The translations under genes were made by a program, and so were the position numbers. Below are positions 44,743-52,923 of a stretch of DNA of 64,000 bases, in pieces (the first letter of the stretch is position 1; every line of letters starts with the position of its first letter). This DNA is from Alphaproteobacteria bacterium (lineage in GTDB: Bacteria; Pseudomonadota; Gammaproteobacteria; Burkholderiales; Burkholderiaceae_C). The stretch lies in contig JASGCM010000005.1 in NCBI GenBank assembly GCA_030054175.1, positions 62,001-126,000 of the forward strand, read 5' to 3'. Below the pieces are notes generated by a model. That model saw only the letters and a list, made by a program, of their open reading frames with translations. It did no database searches and had not been told where the DNA came from.

Positions 44743-45882
44743 ATGAAAATCAAACTGTTGGCATTGGCCGCGCTGCTGGCCTTGGCGGGTTGCTCTAAAG
44801 AACCCAAAGAAATGGTGGTCAAGATTGGCCACGTCGGCCCCATCAGTGGCCCGATCGGCCACTTGGGCAAGGACAATGAAAACGGCGCCCGCTTGGCGAT
44901 TGAGGAACTCAATGCCAAGGGCGTGACGGTGGGCGGCAAGAAAATCAAGTTGGAATTGTCGGCCGAAGACGATGCCGCCGATCCGAAACAAGGCACGGCG
45001 GTGGCCCAAAAACTGGTCGATCAAAAGGTCGCCGGTGTGGTTGGTCACTTGAACTCGGGCACCTCTATTCCCGCTTCGAAAATTTACAGCGATGCGGGCA
45101 TTCCCCAAATCACCCCGTCTTCCACCAACCCCACCTTGACCCGTCAAGGCTTCAAAACCACTTTCCGCGTGGTGGCCGACGATGTGCATTTGGGCGGCAC
45201 CTTGGGCCGTTATGCCGTGGAAGACCTGAAAGGCCAAGCCATTGCCATCATCGACGACCGCACGGCCTATGGTCAAGGTGTGGCCGATGAGTTTGAAAAG
45301 GCGGCCAAGGCCGCCGGTGGCAACATCGTGGGTCGTGAGTTCACCAACGACAAAGCCACCGACTTCATGCCCATCCTGACCAAGCTCCAGGGCAAGAAGC
45401 CCGATGTGGTTTTCTTTGGTGGCATGGACGCCGTGGGTGGCCCCATGTTGAAGCAAATGCTGTCTCTGGGCATGAGCGTCCAGTTCATGGGTGGCGATGG
45501 CATCTGCACCAACGAACTGCCCAAGCTGGCTGGCACCGCGCTCAAGGATGACCAGGTGGTCTGCGCCGAGGCCGGTGGCGTGGAAGGCACCGCCAAGCAA
45601 GCCATGGATGACTTTGGTGCCCGATTCAAGAAGCGCTTCAACGAAGACGTCAAGTTGTATGCCCCATATGTGTATGACGCCGTCAATGTGATGGTGGCTG
45701 CCATGGTCAAAGCCGAGTCGACCGACCCCGTGAAGTACCTGCCGGTGCTGGCCAAGACCGAGGGCTACACAGGCGTGACCGGCAGCATCACGTTTGACGA
45801 GAAGGGCGACATCAAGAACGGTGCCCTGACGCTGTACACCTTCAAGGGCGGTGCCCGGCAAGCCATCGCGGTCAAGCGCTGA
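44743..45882 (+). CDS. Branched-chain amino-acid ABC transporter substrate-binding lipoprotein
   Basis: 379 residues, LivJ-like periplasmic binding protein of the Leu/Ile/Val-receptor family. Lipoprotein signal MKIKLLALAALLALAGCSK with lipobox LAGC at residue 17. Mature motifs are KIGHVGPISGPIGHLGKDNENGARLAIEELN, GHLNSGTSIPASKIY, TTFRVVADD and GVTGSITFDEKGD. No permease or ATPase genes are adjacent, so the partners are elsewhere or the protein is a sensor or accessory. Good AGGAG before the start. Confidence 0.9.
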   Translation: MKIKLLALAALLALAGCSKEPKEMVVKIGHVGPISGPIGHLGKDNENGARLAIEELNAKGVTVGGKKIKLELSAEDDAADPKQGTAVAQKLVDQKVAGVVGHLNSGTSIPASKIYSDAGIPQITPSSTNPTLTRQGFKTTFRVVADDVHLGGTLGRYAVEDLKGQAIAIIDDRTAYGQGVADEFEKAAKAAGGNIVGREFTNDKATDFMPILTKLQGKKPDVVFFGGMDAVGGPMLKQMLSLGMSVQFMGGDGICTNELPKLAGTALKDDQVVCAEAGGVEGTAKQAMDDFGARFKKRFNEDVKLYAPYVYDAVNVMVAAMVKAESTDPVKYLPVLAKTEGYTGVTGSITFDEKGDIKNGALTLYTFKGGARQAIAVKR

Positions 45883-45900
45883 AGATCACAGTCCTTGGGC

Positions 45901-45967
45901 CAGACCCTCTTGCCCGTCGTTTGGCGGCGGGCTGACCGGCACGCACCCGGCTCGTCAAGAGGTTCTG
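45901..45967. other. Potential three-way-junction RNA element
   Basis: Within the 98-base convergent gap. Outer arms CAGACCCTCTTG (45901-45912) and CAAGAGGTTCTG (45956-45967) pair at 11 of 12 positions. Inside are two hairpins: CCCGTCG / CGGCGGG (45913-45931, one G-U pair, 5-base loop) directly stacked on the outer stem, and CCGG / CCGG (45936-45950). No T run follows, so it is not a standard terminator. It may slow or stop both convergent transcripts, or be a structured RNA. Confidence 0.45.
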
Positions 45968-45980
45968 TGCCCCGTGCGCA

Positions 45981-46928
45981 TCAATGCTTGTGGGTGCTGT
46001 GGTCGTGCGCTTGGGCAGGCCGCTTGACAGTGTCCGCGCCCGATGGGCCCCCTTCGATGAATTGCACCCGACCCTTCATGCCCGCCTGATAGTGGCCGGG
46101 AATCAGGCAAGCCATTTGCAAGGTGGTGGTCCGATTGAATCGAACCACCAGATCGCCCTGCGCGCCGGGCTCCAACTCGATGGCGGCCCCTGGTCCATGG
46201 GCATGGGCATCGTGGCCGCCACCCTTTTGCATGTCCAAGGCGTGCTGGGCGATGTCGCTGTCGGACCCCAAAACCAATTCGTGGGGTACCTTGCCGTCGT
46301 TAAACACCTGCAAGCGCAGGGTCTCGCCAGCTCGGACCTGGATCACATCGGGCACAAAACGCATCTCGTCGTTCATGCGGATCTGCACCGTGCGATCGAC
46401 TTTCAAAGCGGTGATGTCCGGCTCTGACGCGTCGTGCCCCGCAGGGGCGTGGGCATGGGTTCCCAGATACTGAGGGTTGCGCTCCAGCCATTGCCAGGCA
46501 CCATGGCTGCCCAGCGCCACCAATACCCCGACCGAAACGGCATAGACGGTGCTGGGGGTGCGCCATTCGTAAGATGAGCTCAGGGCCAAAGCCGGAATGG
46601 AGAGGAAAAAGCCCAAGGGCACCACCCAGGCGCTGCGCGCCGGGGAATCAGGAAAGTGTTGCAAGCCACCGGTGAAAAAGCCCAGACCAATCGACAGCAA
46701 CGCGCCCAACAACAGGGTCCGGGTCAAAGAGGACTGGGTTTCTTGCGCCTCATCTTCCAGGCGGTGCGCCATGACGGCGCCGGCGACAAAAAGCAAGATT
46801 CCGATGGCGGCCGTCCACAATGAACGCTCACCGCTGAAAAAGCCGTGATTGACGGCGCCTGAAATGAAACTGATGCCGCTGTACTTCAACAGCATCGCCG
46901 CATGGTGTTTTTCAAAACGAATGGCCAT
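45981..46928 (-). CDS. Membrane protein with C-terminal cupredoxin copper-binding domain
   Basis: 315 residues. The first ~145 residues hold four to five hydrophobic spans (~10-30, 36-54, 69-88, 98-118, 127-145). The rest is a periplasmic cupredoxin-like domain with the copper-ligand pattern VPHELVLG (His) and MACLIPGHYQAGM (Cys-x5-His and Met). His-rich stretches surround it (THAHAPAGHD, GHDAHAHGPG and a C-terminal HDHSTHKH). This suggests copper binding or delivery at the outer face of the inner membrane. No copper ATPase or CopA-like gene is adjacent. Start at ATG 46928. Confidence 0.8.
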   Translation of the reverse strand: MAIRFEKHHAAMLLKYSGISFISGAVNHGFFSGERSLWTAAIGILLFVAGAVMAHRLEDEAQETQSSLTRTLLLGALLSIGLGFFTGGLQHFPDSPARSAWVVPLGFFLSIPALALSSSYEWRTPSTVYAVSVGVLVALGSHGAWQWLERNPQYLGTHAHAPAGHDASEPDITALKVDRTVQIRMNDEMRFVPDVIQVRAGETLRLQVFNDGKVPHELVLGSDSDIAQHALDMQKGGGHDAHAHGPGAAIELEPGAQGDLVVRFNRTTTLQMACLIPGHYQAGMKGRVQFIEGGPSGADTVKRPAQAHDHSTHKH

Positions 46929-47109
46929 GGTTTAAAGGCTCCAATGCACAACAAGTTCAAATCGTCATTATGCTTGGATGCGATGCCCATCTCTGCTTCC
47001 GAGCCAAAGATCACTGACCGGACAACAGACCCGGTTATGGCATCAATGGCCTGTTTTGCCAGCCGCCTGGGTTTTGATCAAAATGGTGCAATCGACAGTC
47101 ACTCCGGGT

Positions 47110-47739
47110 CTAAACCAGGGTATTATTTTTGGATGATGTCCACGCTCGGCTGACCCCAGGTTGTTTTAGGTACACCTTCATAAGATATTGTGCACCGAGG
47201 TCCCCTTCATTTGAGGCCTCGTTAATCAAACTCATTCCCTTGATCGGGTCGTTCGGAAAAGAAGGGTCTTTGTTAGTACAGTGCAACCTTCCTAACTCGA
47301 ATTTGGCTTTTTTGCTTTTGTACTTGATGGCTTCCTCTTAGTGCTCAGCGGCTTCAACCAATCGGCCCTGATTGTGCTTCAAATTGGCTTGCACGTAAAA
47401 TTCCTGACCCTTGGCCAATAGATGAGAAAAGAACAGACCCACAGCCGGCGGGTGAGCAGAGGCCGATCGTGAGCGCAAGTCTGAGCCTTGCGTTGAAGTC
47501 ATGCCGACCGTTTCGGTTGCAACCTGGGGGGGGCGCGGATTTTCATTGGCTTCAGGTCTGTGTACGCGGACGAATCGCATCACCTTGAACAATGCAGACA
47601 GCACTCGTGATGAAACAGTCGCCGGCGGCGCTTCGTTTGCGGGTGCGGTCGCGGTTGCACCCGCCTGTTCATGTTGTGATGCAACTCTGGCAGACGGCAG
47701 AGTCAGCATGTTAAACACTTTTTTTTGAGAGAGTGACAT
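47110..47739 (-). pseudogene. Sel1/TPR-repeat-like protein with in-frame TAA
   Basis: From MSLSQKKVFNML (47739) the frame runs through a low-complexity Ala/Pro-rich segment to GQEFYVQANLKHNQGRLVEAAEH and stops at a TAA at 47338-47340. The same frame then continues to 47110 with EEAIKYKSKKAKFELGRLHC, DPIKGMSLINEA and GAQYLMKVYL, a normal Sel1-like repeat pattern. AAEH-stop-EEAIKY fits a Tyr codon (TAC/TAT) changed to TAA. Sel1 proteins act as protein-protein scaffolds. The gene is probably dead or makes a short N-terminal product. Upstream Met at 47766 is possible. Confidence 0.6.
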
Positions 47740-47846
47740 TGTCTGAGGAAAGTCAAATAATGTCAATTTTGGTATTCATAAAATTGAATTTACAGGTAAA
47801 ATTAATTCAAATAAATCAGGACTTCCTTGGCCATTTGGAGAAAATC

Positions 47847-49406
47847 ATGTGCCCTTTGCGATTAAAAAAAATCGTCAATTTCAGTGCAGTTGCTTTACTC
47901 TCAGTCTTTCTGCAGGCCTGTGGCGGGGGTGGCTCTGGCGCCGCCAGCAATGGTGTGACCCCCACACTGAGCGGCACAGTCACCGGTTTTGGATCGGTGG
48001 TGGTGGATGGCGTAGAAGTCGAAGATGCTTACGCCCGTGTGTTCCATGAAAACGCCAATGGTTCGCTCAGTAACGGTGTGCTGCAAATGGGGCAGCGCGT
48101 GCGAGTGGCCCACGATGGCGCAAACCAGGCAACCCAAGTCCTGATTGATGCGTCAGTCATCGGAAAAGTCAGTGCCATCAATGCCGCTGCCAATACCCTG
48201 ACCGTTGCTGGTCAGTCAGTGCTGGTCAACACAGACAGCACAGCCGGTCCTTTGACAGTATTTGGGGGCGGTTACAGCAATTTAAGTGGCGTGGCATTGA
48301 ACGATTTGGTGCAGGTCCATGGCACCCCGGTTTACGATGCAGTCAGTCAAGGTTACCAAGTCAAGGCCACACGCATTCAGAAAGACTCTGGTGTCACAAG
48401 GGTGCAGATCAATGGCAAGGTTGCTGGCTACACCACCACAAACACTGGCGCTACTTTGACGATCAATGGCCTGACGGTCCTCACATCGGGCACCACTTCT
48501 GTGCGGCCAGCCGGGATGGCACTGGCCAATGGTTTACAGGTCACGGTCTACGGCAACAGCCTCATTGCCAGCACCTTGACTGCGACCAACATACGCGTCA
48601 ATCGCGATCAAAACAGTGGGAACACGAGCACGATGACCCAGCTCAGTGGTGTGGTGTCCAATTACACCACCGCTGGCAGTACAACGACCTTCGAAGTTCA
48701 AGGCAGTACAGTGACAGTTGGGTTGGCGACGATTCAACCCGCTGGTGCGAGCATTGCCAATAATGCCTATGTGATGGTCAAGGGCAGCGTGGCCAGCGAT
48801 GGGTCTATCACTGCCGCGCAGATCCAAGTTCGCACCAATGACGCCACCACGGATCTTGCCAAAGTGCTCCTCATAGGCGTCATCAGCGATTACGTGACCG
48901 ATACCAGTTTCAGTGTGCGCGGTGTGCCTGTCGATGCCAGCGCGAATACCCTGACCAAGGGTGCAAACTGTCCGGCAGCCTTCTCTGCTTACACGGGGGT
49001 GGTCAAAGTCCAGGCGACCCAACAAAGTGGTACGGCCGTGGTCAAGGCCAGGGGCATCGAGTGCCAGCCGACCGCTTCAACCCAAATCATCCAACCACTG
49101 GAGGGTTCGGTGGCTGGCATAGACAGTGTGGCAAAAACCTTTAGCCTGACTTTGAGCGGCGGTGGAGCCAAGACTGTGGCTTGGACCGACGCCACGACCT
49201 TTTTGGGGTTGATTGCAGACAGATCTTTGGTGAATAAATCGGTCCATGTCGAAGGCTACGTTGACAGTCACTCCACATTCTTCGCAAAAGTGGTGCGGTT
49301 GGATGATGACAGCGCCCAGCCTTTGGACGACAAACCGTTCCGTAACCCTCATCAAGGGGGGGGGATGGGCGCGGGTTGGAGCGATTACCGTCGAAGTCAT
49401 CCCTGA
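47847..49406 (+). CDS. DUF5666 repeat lipoprotein
   Basis: 519 residues. Lipoprotein signal (VNFSAVALLSVFLQACGGGG, lipobox LQAC). The mature part has about five to six DUF5666-type units, each with an (I/L)xGxV opening and an F-V-G-x-x-V core: LSGTVTGFGSVVVDGV, IGKVSAINAAANTLTVAG, INGKVAGYTTT, LSGVVSNYTTAGST, LIGVISDYVTDTSFSVRG and LEGSVAGIDSVAKTFSL. Each is followed by a VxVxGxxxxxGxIxAxxI half. These domains resemble OB-type beta units; function is unknown. Start fixed by GGAG at 47838-47841. Confidence 0.85.
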   Translation: MCPLRLKKIVNFSAVALLSVFLQACGGGGSGAASNGVTPTLSGTVTGFGSVVVDGVEVEDAYARVFHENANGSLSNGVLQMGQRVRVAHDGANQATQVLIDASVIGKVSAINAAANTLTVAGQSVLVNTDSTAGPLTVFGGGYSNLSGVALNDLVQVHGTPVYDAVSQGYQVKATRIQKDSGVTRVQINGKVAGYTTTNTGATLTINGLTVLTSGTTSVRPAGMALANGLQVTVYGNSLIASTLTATNIRVNRDQNSGNTSTMTQLSGVVSNYTTAGSTTTFEVQGSTVTVGLATIQPAGASIANNAYVMVKGSVASDGSITAAQIQVRTNDATTDLAKVLLIGVISDYVTDTSFSVRGVPVDASANTLTKGANCPAAFSAYTGVVKVQATQQSGTAVVKARGIECQPTASTQIIQPLEGSVAGIDSVAKTFSLTLSGGGAKTVAWTDATTFLGLIADRSLVNKSVHVEGYVDSHSTFFAKVVRLDDDSAQPLDDKPFRNPHQGGGMGAGWSDYRRSHP

Positions 49407-49421
49407 AGATATCTGGAGGCG

Positions 49422-49446
49422 TAATCGTTCAGAATTTGAACGATTA
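49422..49446. repeat. 25-bp perfect inverted repeat with GTAA-type tip
   Basis: TAATCGTTCA, a 5-base loop (GAATT), then TGAACGATTA. With the preceding G it begins GTAA, as IS66-family ends are known to do, and the other end reads TTA. It may be the fused tips of a deleted insertion sequence, or simply a hairpin 16 bases after the DUF5666 stop. No T run, so a poor terminator. Confidence 0.45.
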
Positions 49447-49613
49447 AGGCGGTTTGGGCTGATTTGTGGGCTCACCTGCACCAGATCAGCGTCGATGTCG
49501 TTCGCCACAGCCACCTTGGCCGCTTCGGTACCAGGCTTCGCACTTTCGGGCAGTTTCTGTTGTTTGAGTTCGAAGCTGTATTGCTGCCAGAACATGTGAC
49601 CCTCTTGGTCCAT

Positions 49614-49641
49614 GGTGTCCACCTATTGATAAGTGGACACC
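49614..49641. repeat. Inverted repeat GGTGTCCAC / GTGGACACC
   Basis: Perfect 9-base arms with a 10-base spacer (49623-49632). Between the DUF5666 gene and the toxin-antitoxin remnants. It looks like a transposon-end or recombination scar, but no transposase is adjacent. An unsupported open frame on the minus strand starts next to it. Confidence 0.55.
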
Positions 49642-49689
49642 TATGCATCACCAAACTCTAACAGTCAGGTCCTCACTCCTGAGTTTCGG

Positions 49690-49779
49690 TCAATCCAGCA
49701 ATGCCTCCAGGCGAGAGATTGCTTCGTCAATGACATCTTGGGGCACGCTCTCGATGTCGCCCCGGTCAAATATGGCCAT
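49690..49779 (-). pseudogene. MazF/PemK-type toxin remnant: ends only
   Basis: 29 codons: MAIFDRGDI resembles the start of MazF/PemK toxins (usually MxRGDIxLV), while SVPQDVIDEAISRLEALLD resembles their C-terminus. The ~80-residue middle, with the RNase site, is missing. Its ATG overlaps the stop of the antitoxin-like frame (TAATG), as in real mazEF pairs. The match is short. Confidence 0.5.
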
Positions 49780-49937
49780 TAAAGTACCTCGCCACCAACG
49801 GGTTGCGCAACATTGCACAGCGCCAGATCAGCCGGGGGAGGGGCCTTCAGGTCGCACTGGGCGATCATGTCGGCCAGAACAAACTTGGGCATCGAGGCCA
49901 GTACTACCTTGCCGTCTGCCGTCGTCTCCAGCTTCAT
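49779..49937 (-). pseudogene. MazE-type antitoxin, shortened
   Basis: 52 codons. The C-terminal part (LADMIAQCDLKAPPPADLAL, then PVGGEVL) matches the toxin-binding tail of MazE/ChpS-like antitoxins, normally with DLALWDxAxPVGREVW. The N-terminal AbrB-type DNA-binding domain (usually ~45 residues) is largely missing; only MKLETTADGKVVLASMP remains before it. It would not bind DNA normally. Its stop overlaps the toxin remnant start. Confidence 0.5.
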
Positions 49938-49945
49938 GATTTGAC

Positions 49946-50287
49946 CTACGCCAATCCCAACCCCTCACTGCGGGCGTGTCCTGCAATATGCAGGTCATTG
50001 ACGCCGATACTTTGGCCGACTCGCTCCAAGGCGGTGCGGATGCTGCCGTAGTGCTGGGCCGCTTTGGGGCCGTAGGGCAGCACCGCCAGACGGCTGCAAA
50101 AGTCCTCGATGGTCTTGAGGTTCTCGTTCACGCGCGAGCTTTTCTCAGCACCATGCATCAGCTCCGCCAGGGTGATGGTGGACATGGCCATGCGATCTGC
50201 GTGTGCGTTGAACGTGGCCAACATCTGAATGGGCCGACGCTTGAGCACATAGACGACGATGTTGGTGTCCAGCAGATAACGAAGCAT
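49946..50287 (-). pseudogene. vapC: VapC-type PIN-domain toxin, C-terminus missing
   Basis: 113 residues against ~132 for complete homologues. PIN-domain acidic residues are present at D7 (LLDTN), E42 (LAELMHG) and D98 (GVNDLHIAGHA). It ends at SEGLGLA, where complete proteins continue with the VTNNxxEF segment carrying the fourth conserved acidic/Asn site. A MazE-like remnant follows 8 bases later, so a deletion joined two toxin-antitoxin loci. Its ATG overlaps the stop of a vapB-like remnant (TGATG). It may be inactive; this should be tested. Confidence 0.7.
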
Positions 50288-50423
50288 CAGAGCGCTTCCC
50301 GATCGGCTTGATGTTGGGTGGCTCGATCACTGAGGAAATTGTCGCTGACCTTGGGGCCGTTCAAAAAGAAATTCCCAAAATTACCGCGTCCGCGTATTGG
50401 CGCATTGCGGTTGGAACAGGATA
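50287..50423 (-). pseudogene. VapB-like antitoxin C-terminal remnant
   Basis: An open stretch without a usable start codon. Its end (KVSDNFLSDRATQHQADREAL) fits VapB antitoxin tails, and the stop overlaps the vapC start as in intact vapBC. No N-terminal DNA-binding domain is found upstream before an in-frame stop at 50424-50426. The identity relies mainly on position. Confidence 0.4.
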
Positions 50424-50478
50424 ATCAATCGTGTTTAGTGAGTGCCTCATCCCCCGTTAATGGGGAAGAGCCCTAATC

Positions 50479-50569
50479 TGGCGGAGAGAGCGGGATTCGA
50501 ACCCGCGGTGGGCTATTAACCCACACACGCTTTCCAGGCGTGCGACTTAAACCACTCATCCATCTCTCC
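50479..50569 (-). tRNA. tRNA-Ser (GGA)
   Basis: 91 bases on the minus strand with acceptor GGAGAGA / TCTCTCC, anticodon loop CTGGAAA (GGA), a long variable arm (GTGGGTTAATAGCCCAC) typical of serine tRNAs, the T-arm GGTTCGAATCC and an encoded GCCA end. It borders the decayed toxin-antitoxin patch, a common site for integration. Confidence 0.96.
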
Positions 50570-50649
50570 GAAGGCTGAAATTGTAGCAGTGAAGTCAGGG
50601 GTTTCCAGTACACTTCGCCTTTTCGCGCTGTCCCACGGGGGTCTTGGTC

Positions 50650-52923
50650 ATGAAATTTCGCTTTCCCATCGTCATCATCGACGAGGACTACCGTTCTGAG
50701 AACACCTCGGGCCTGGGCATCCGCGCCCTCGCGCAAGCCATCGTGTCGGAAGGCTTCGAGGTACTGGGGGTCACCAGTTATGGCGACCTGAGCCAGTTCG
50801 CTCAGCAGCAGTCGCGCGCCAGCACCTTCATCTTGTCGATCGACGACGAGGAATTCACCCCCGGCCCCGATCTGGATCCTGCCGTGGTCAACCTGCGCGC
50901 CTTCATCGAGGAAGTGCGTCGCAAGAATGCCGATGTGCCCATCTACATCTATGGCGAGACCAAGACCAGCCAGCACTTGCCCAACGATATTTTGCGCGAG
51001 CTGCATGGCTTCATCCACATGTTCGAGGACACCCCCGAGTTCGTGGCGCGTCACATCATCCGCGAAGCCAAGAGTTACCTGGAAGGACTTCAGCCACCGT
51101 TTTTCCGTGCGCTGCTTGACTACGCCGAAGACGGCTCTTATTCATGGCACTGTCCTGGGCACTCGGGCGGCGTGGCCTTCCTGAAGAGCCCGATCGGCCA
51201 GATGTACCACCAGTTTTATGGTGAAAACATGCTGCGGGCCGATGTGTGCAACGCGGTCGAAGAGCTGGGCCAATTGCTGGACCACAACGGGGCGATTGGC
51301 GAGAGCGAGCGCAACGCCGCCCGCATCTTCAACGCCGACCACTGCTTTTTTGTCACCAACGGCACCAGTACCTCGAACAAGATGGTTTGGCATCATGCGG
51401 TCGCCCCGGGTGACGTGGTGGTGGTTGATCGCAACTGCCACAAGTCGGTGCTGCACGCCATCATCATGACAGGCGCCGTCCCGGTGTTTCTCAAGCCCAC
51501 GCGCAACCACTTTGGCATCATCGGCCCGATCCCGAAAAGCGAGTTCGAGCCGGCTTCGATCCAGGCCAAGATCAAGGCCAACCCCTTGCTCAAAGGGGTG
51601 GACGCCAAAAAGATCAAGCCGCGCATCTTGACCCTGACGCAGTCGACCTACGATGGGGTGCTCTACAACACCGAGACCATCATCAACATGCTCGATGGCT
51701 ATGTCGAGAACCTGCACTTCGATGAAGCTTGGTTGCCACATGCGGCATTCCACCCGTTTTATGGGGCTTACCACTCGATGGGCAAAAAGCGCGGACGGCC
51801 GCAAAACACCCTGGTCTATGCCACCCAATCCATCCACAAATTGTTGGCTGGCATCAGTCAGGCCAGCCATGTGTTGGTGCAAGATGCGCAAAAGAGAAAG
51901 CTGGATCGGCACTTGTTCAACGAAGCCTACCTGATGCACACCAGCACCAGCCCACAGTACAGCGTGATCGCCAGCTGCGATGTGGCCGCCGCCATGATGG
52001 AGCCGCCTGGCGGCACGGCCTTGGTCGAAGAGAGCATCCAGGAAGCTTTGGATTTTCGCCGTGCCATGCGCAAGGTGGATCAAGAGTACGGTCAGGACTG
52101 GTGGTTCAAGGTCTGGGGCCCCGAGAAGATTCCCGAAGAAGGCATCGGACGTGCCGACAACTGGGTGCTCCACAACGACCCACGCAAGCGTTCGGGCAAA
52201 TGGCACGGATTTGGCCAGCAACTGGCCGAAGACTTCAATATGCTCGACCCCATCAAGGCCACCATCGTGACCCCGGGCATGAATTTGGATGGCAAGTTCG
52301 ACAAGACGGGCATTCCAGCGGCCATCGTCAGCAAATTCCTGACCGAACATGGTGTGGTGGTGGAAAAGACCGGCCTGTACAGTTTCTTTATCATGTTCAC
52401 CATTGGCATCACCAAAGGCCGTTGGAACACCCTGCTGACCGCCTTGCAGCAGTTCAAAGACGATTATGCCAAGAACCAATCAATGTGGCGCATCATGCCC
52501 GAGTTTTGCGCCAAGCACCCGCGCTATGAGCACATGGGCTTGCGTGACCTGTGCCAGCACGTGCACCAGTTGTATGCCCGTTATGACATTGCACGCTTGA
52601 CCACCGAGATGTACCTGTCAGACTTGACCCCAGCCATGACACCCGCCGCTGCCTATGCCCGCATCGCACAGCGCAAAACCGACCGGGTCGCCATCGATGA
52701 CCTTGAGGGCCGCGTTACCGTGGGCTTGGTCACCCCTTACCCGCCCGGCATCCCTTTGTTGATTCCGGGTGAGGTATTCAACCGCAAGATCGTCGATTAT
52801 TTGAAATTCGCGCGCGAGTTCAACCAGAAATGCCCAGGCTTCGAGACTGACATTCACGGGTTGGTTGAGGAGGTTGACGAAGACGGCAAGAAGCACTACT
52901 ACGCCGACTGCGTCAAAGATTGA
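50650..52923 (+). CDS. Orn/Lys/Arg decarboxylase, class III (AdiA/LdcC-type)
   Basis: 757 residues from ATG 50650. PLP-dependent amino-acid decarboxylase with an N-terminal receiver-like wing domain (MKFRFPIVIIDEDYRSENT), a core with HCPGHSGGVAFLKSP, FFVTNGTSTSNKMVWH, VDRNCHKSVLHA, TLTQSTYDGVLYN and the PLP-Lys motif ATQSIHKLLAG, then a C-terminal domain (VTPYPPGIPLLIPGE). It makes agmatine, cadaverine or putrescine; the substrate cannot be decided by eye. Converges on fabI with no spacer between stops. Confidence 0.9.
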   Translation: MKFRFPIVIIDEDYRSENTSGLGIRALAQAIVSEGFEVLGVTSYGDLSQFAQQQSRASTFILSIDDEEFTPGPDLDPAVVNLRAFIEEVRRKNADVPIYIYGETKTSQHLPNDILRELHGFIHMFEDTPEFVARHIIREAKSYLEGLQPPFFRALLDYAEDGSYSWHCPGHSGGVAFLKSPIGQMYHQFYGENMLRADVCNAVEELGQLLDHNGAIGESERNAARIFNADHCFFVTNGTSTSNKMVWHHAVAPGDVVVVDRNCHKSVLHAIIMTGAVPVFLKPTRNHFGIIGPIPKSEFEPASIQAKIKANPLLKGVDAKKIKPRILTLTQSTYDGVLYNTETIINMLDGYVENLHFDEAWLPHAAFHPFYGAYHSMGKKRGRPQNTLVYATQSIHKLLAGISQASHVLVQDAQKRKLDRHLFNEAYLMHTSTSPQYSVIASCDVAAAMMEPPGGTALVEESIQEALDFRRAMRKVDQEYGQDWWFKVWGPEKIPEEGIGRADNWVLHNDPRKRSGKWHGFGQQLAEDFNMLDPIKATIVTPGMNLDGKFDKTGIPAAIVSKFLTEHGVVVEKTGLYSFFIMFTIGITKGRWNTLLTALQQFKDDYAKNQSMWRIMPEFCAKHPRYEHMGLRDLCQHVHQLYARYDIARLTTEMYLSDLTPAMTPAAAYARIAQRKTDRVAIDDLEGRVTVGLVTPYPPGIPLLIPGEVFNRKIVDYLKFAREFNQKCPGFETDIHGLVEEVDEDGKKHYYADCVKD

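Noticed and set aside
49077-49622. Minus-strand frame of 181 codons
   Set aside because: Its second half is antisense to the DUF5666 gene and its first ~70 residues match no family I know; coding potential is not supported.
50450-50478. CCCC / GGGG hairpin after tRNA-Ser as a terminator
   Set aside because: The stem is only 4-5 bp and no T run follows on the minus strand.
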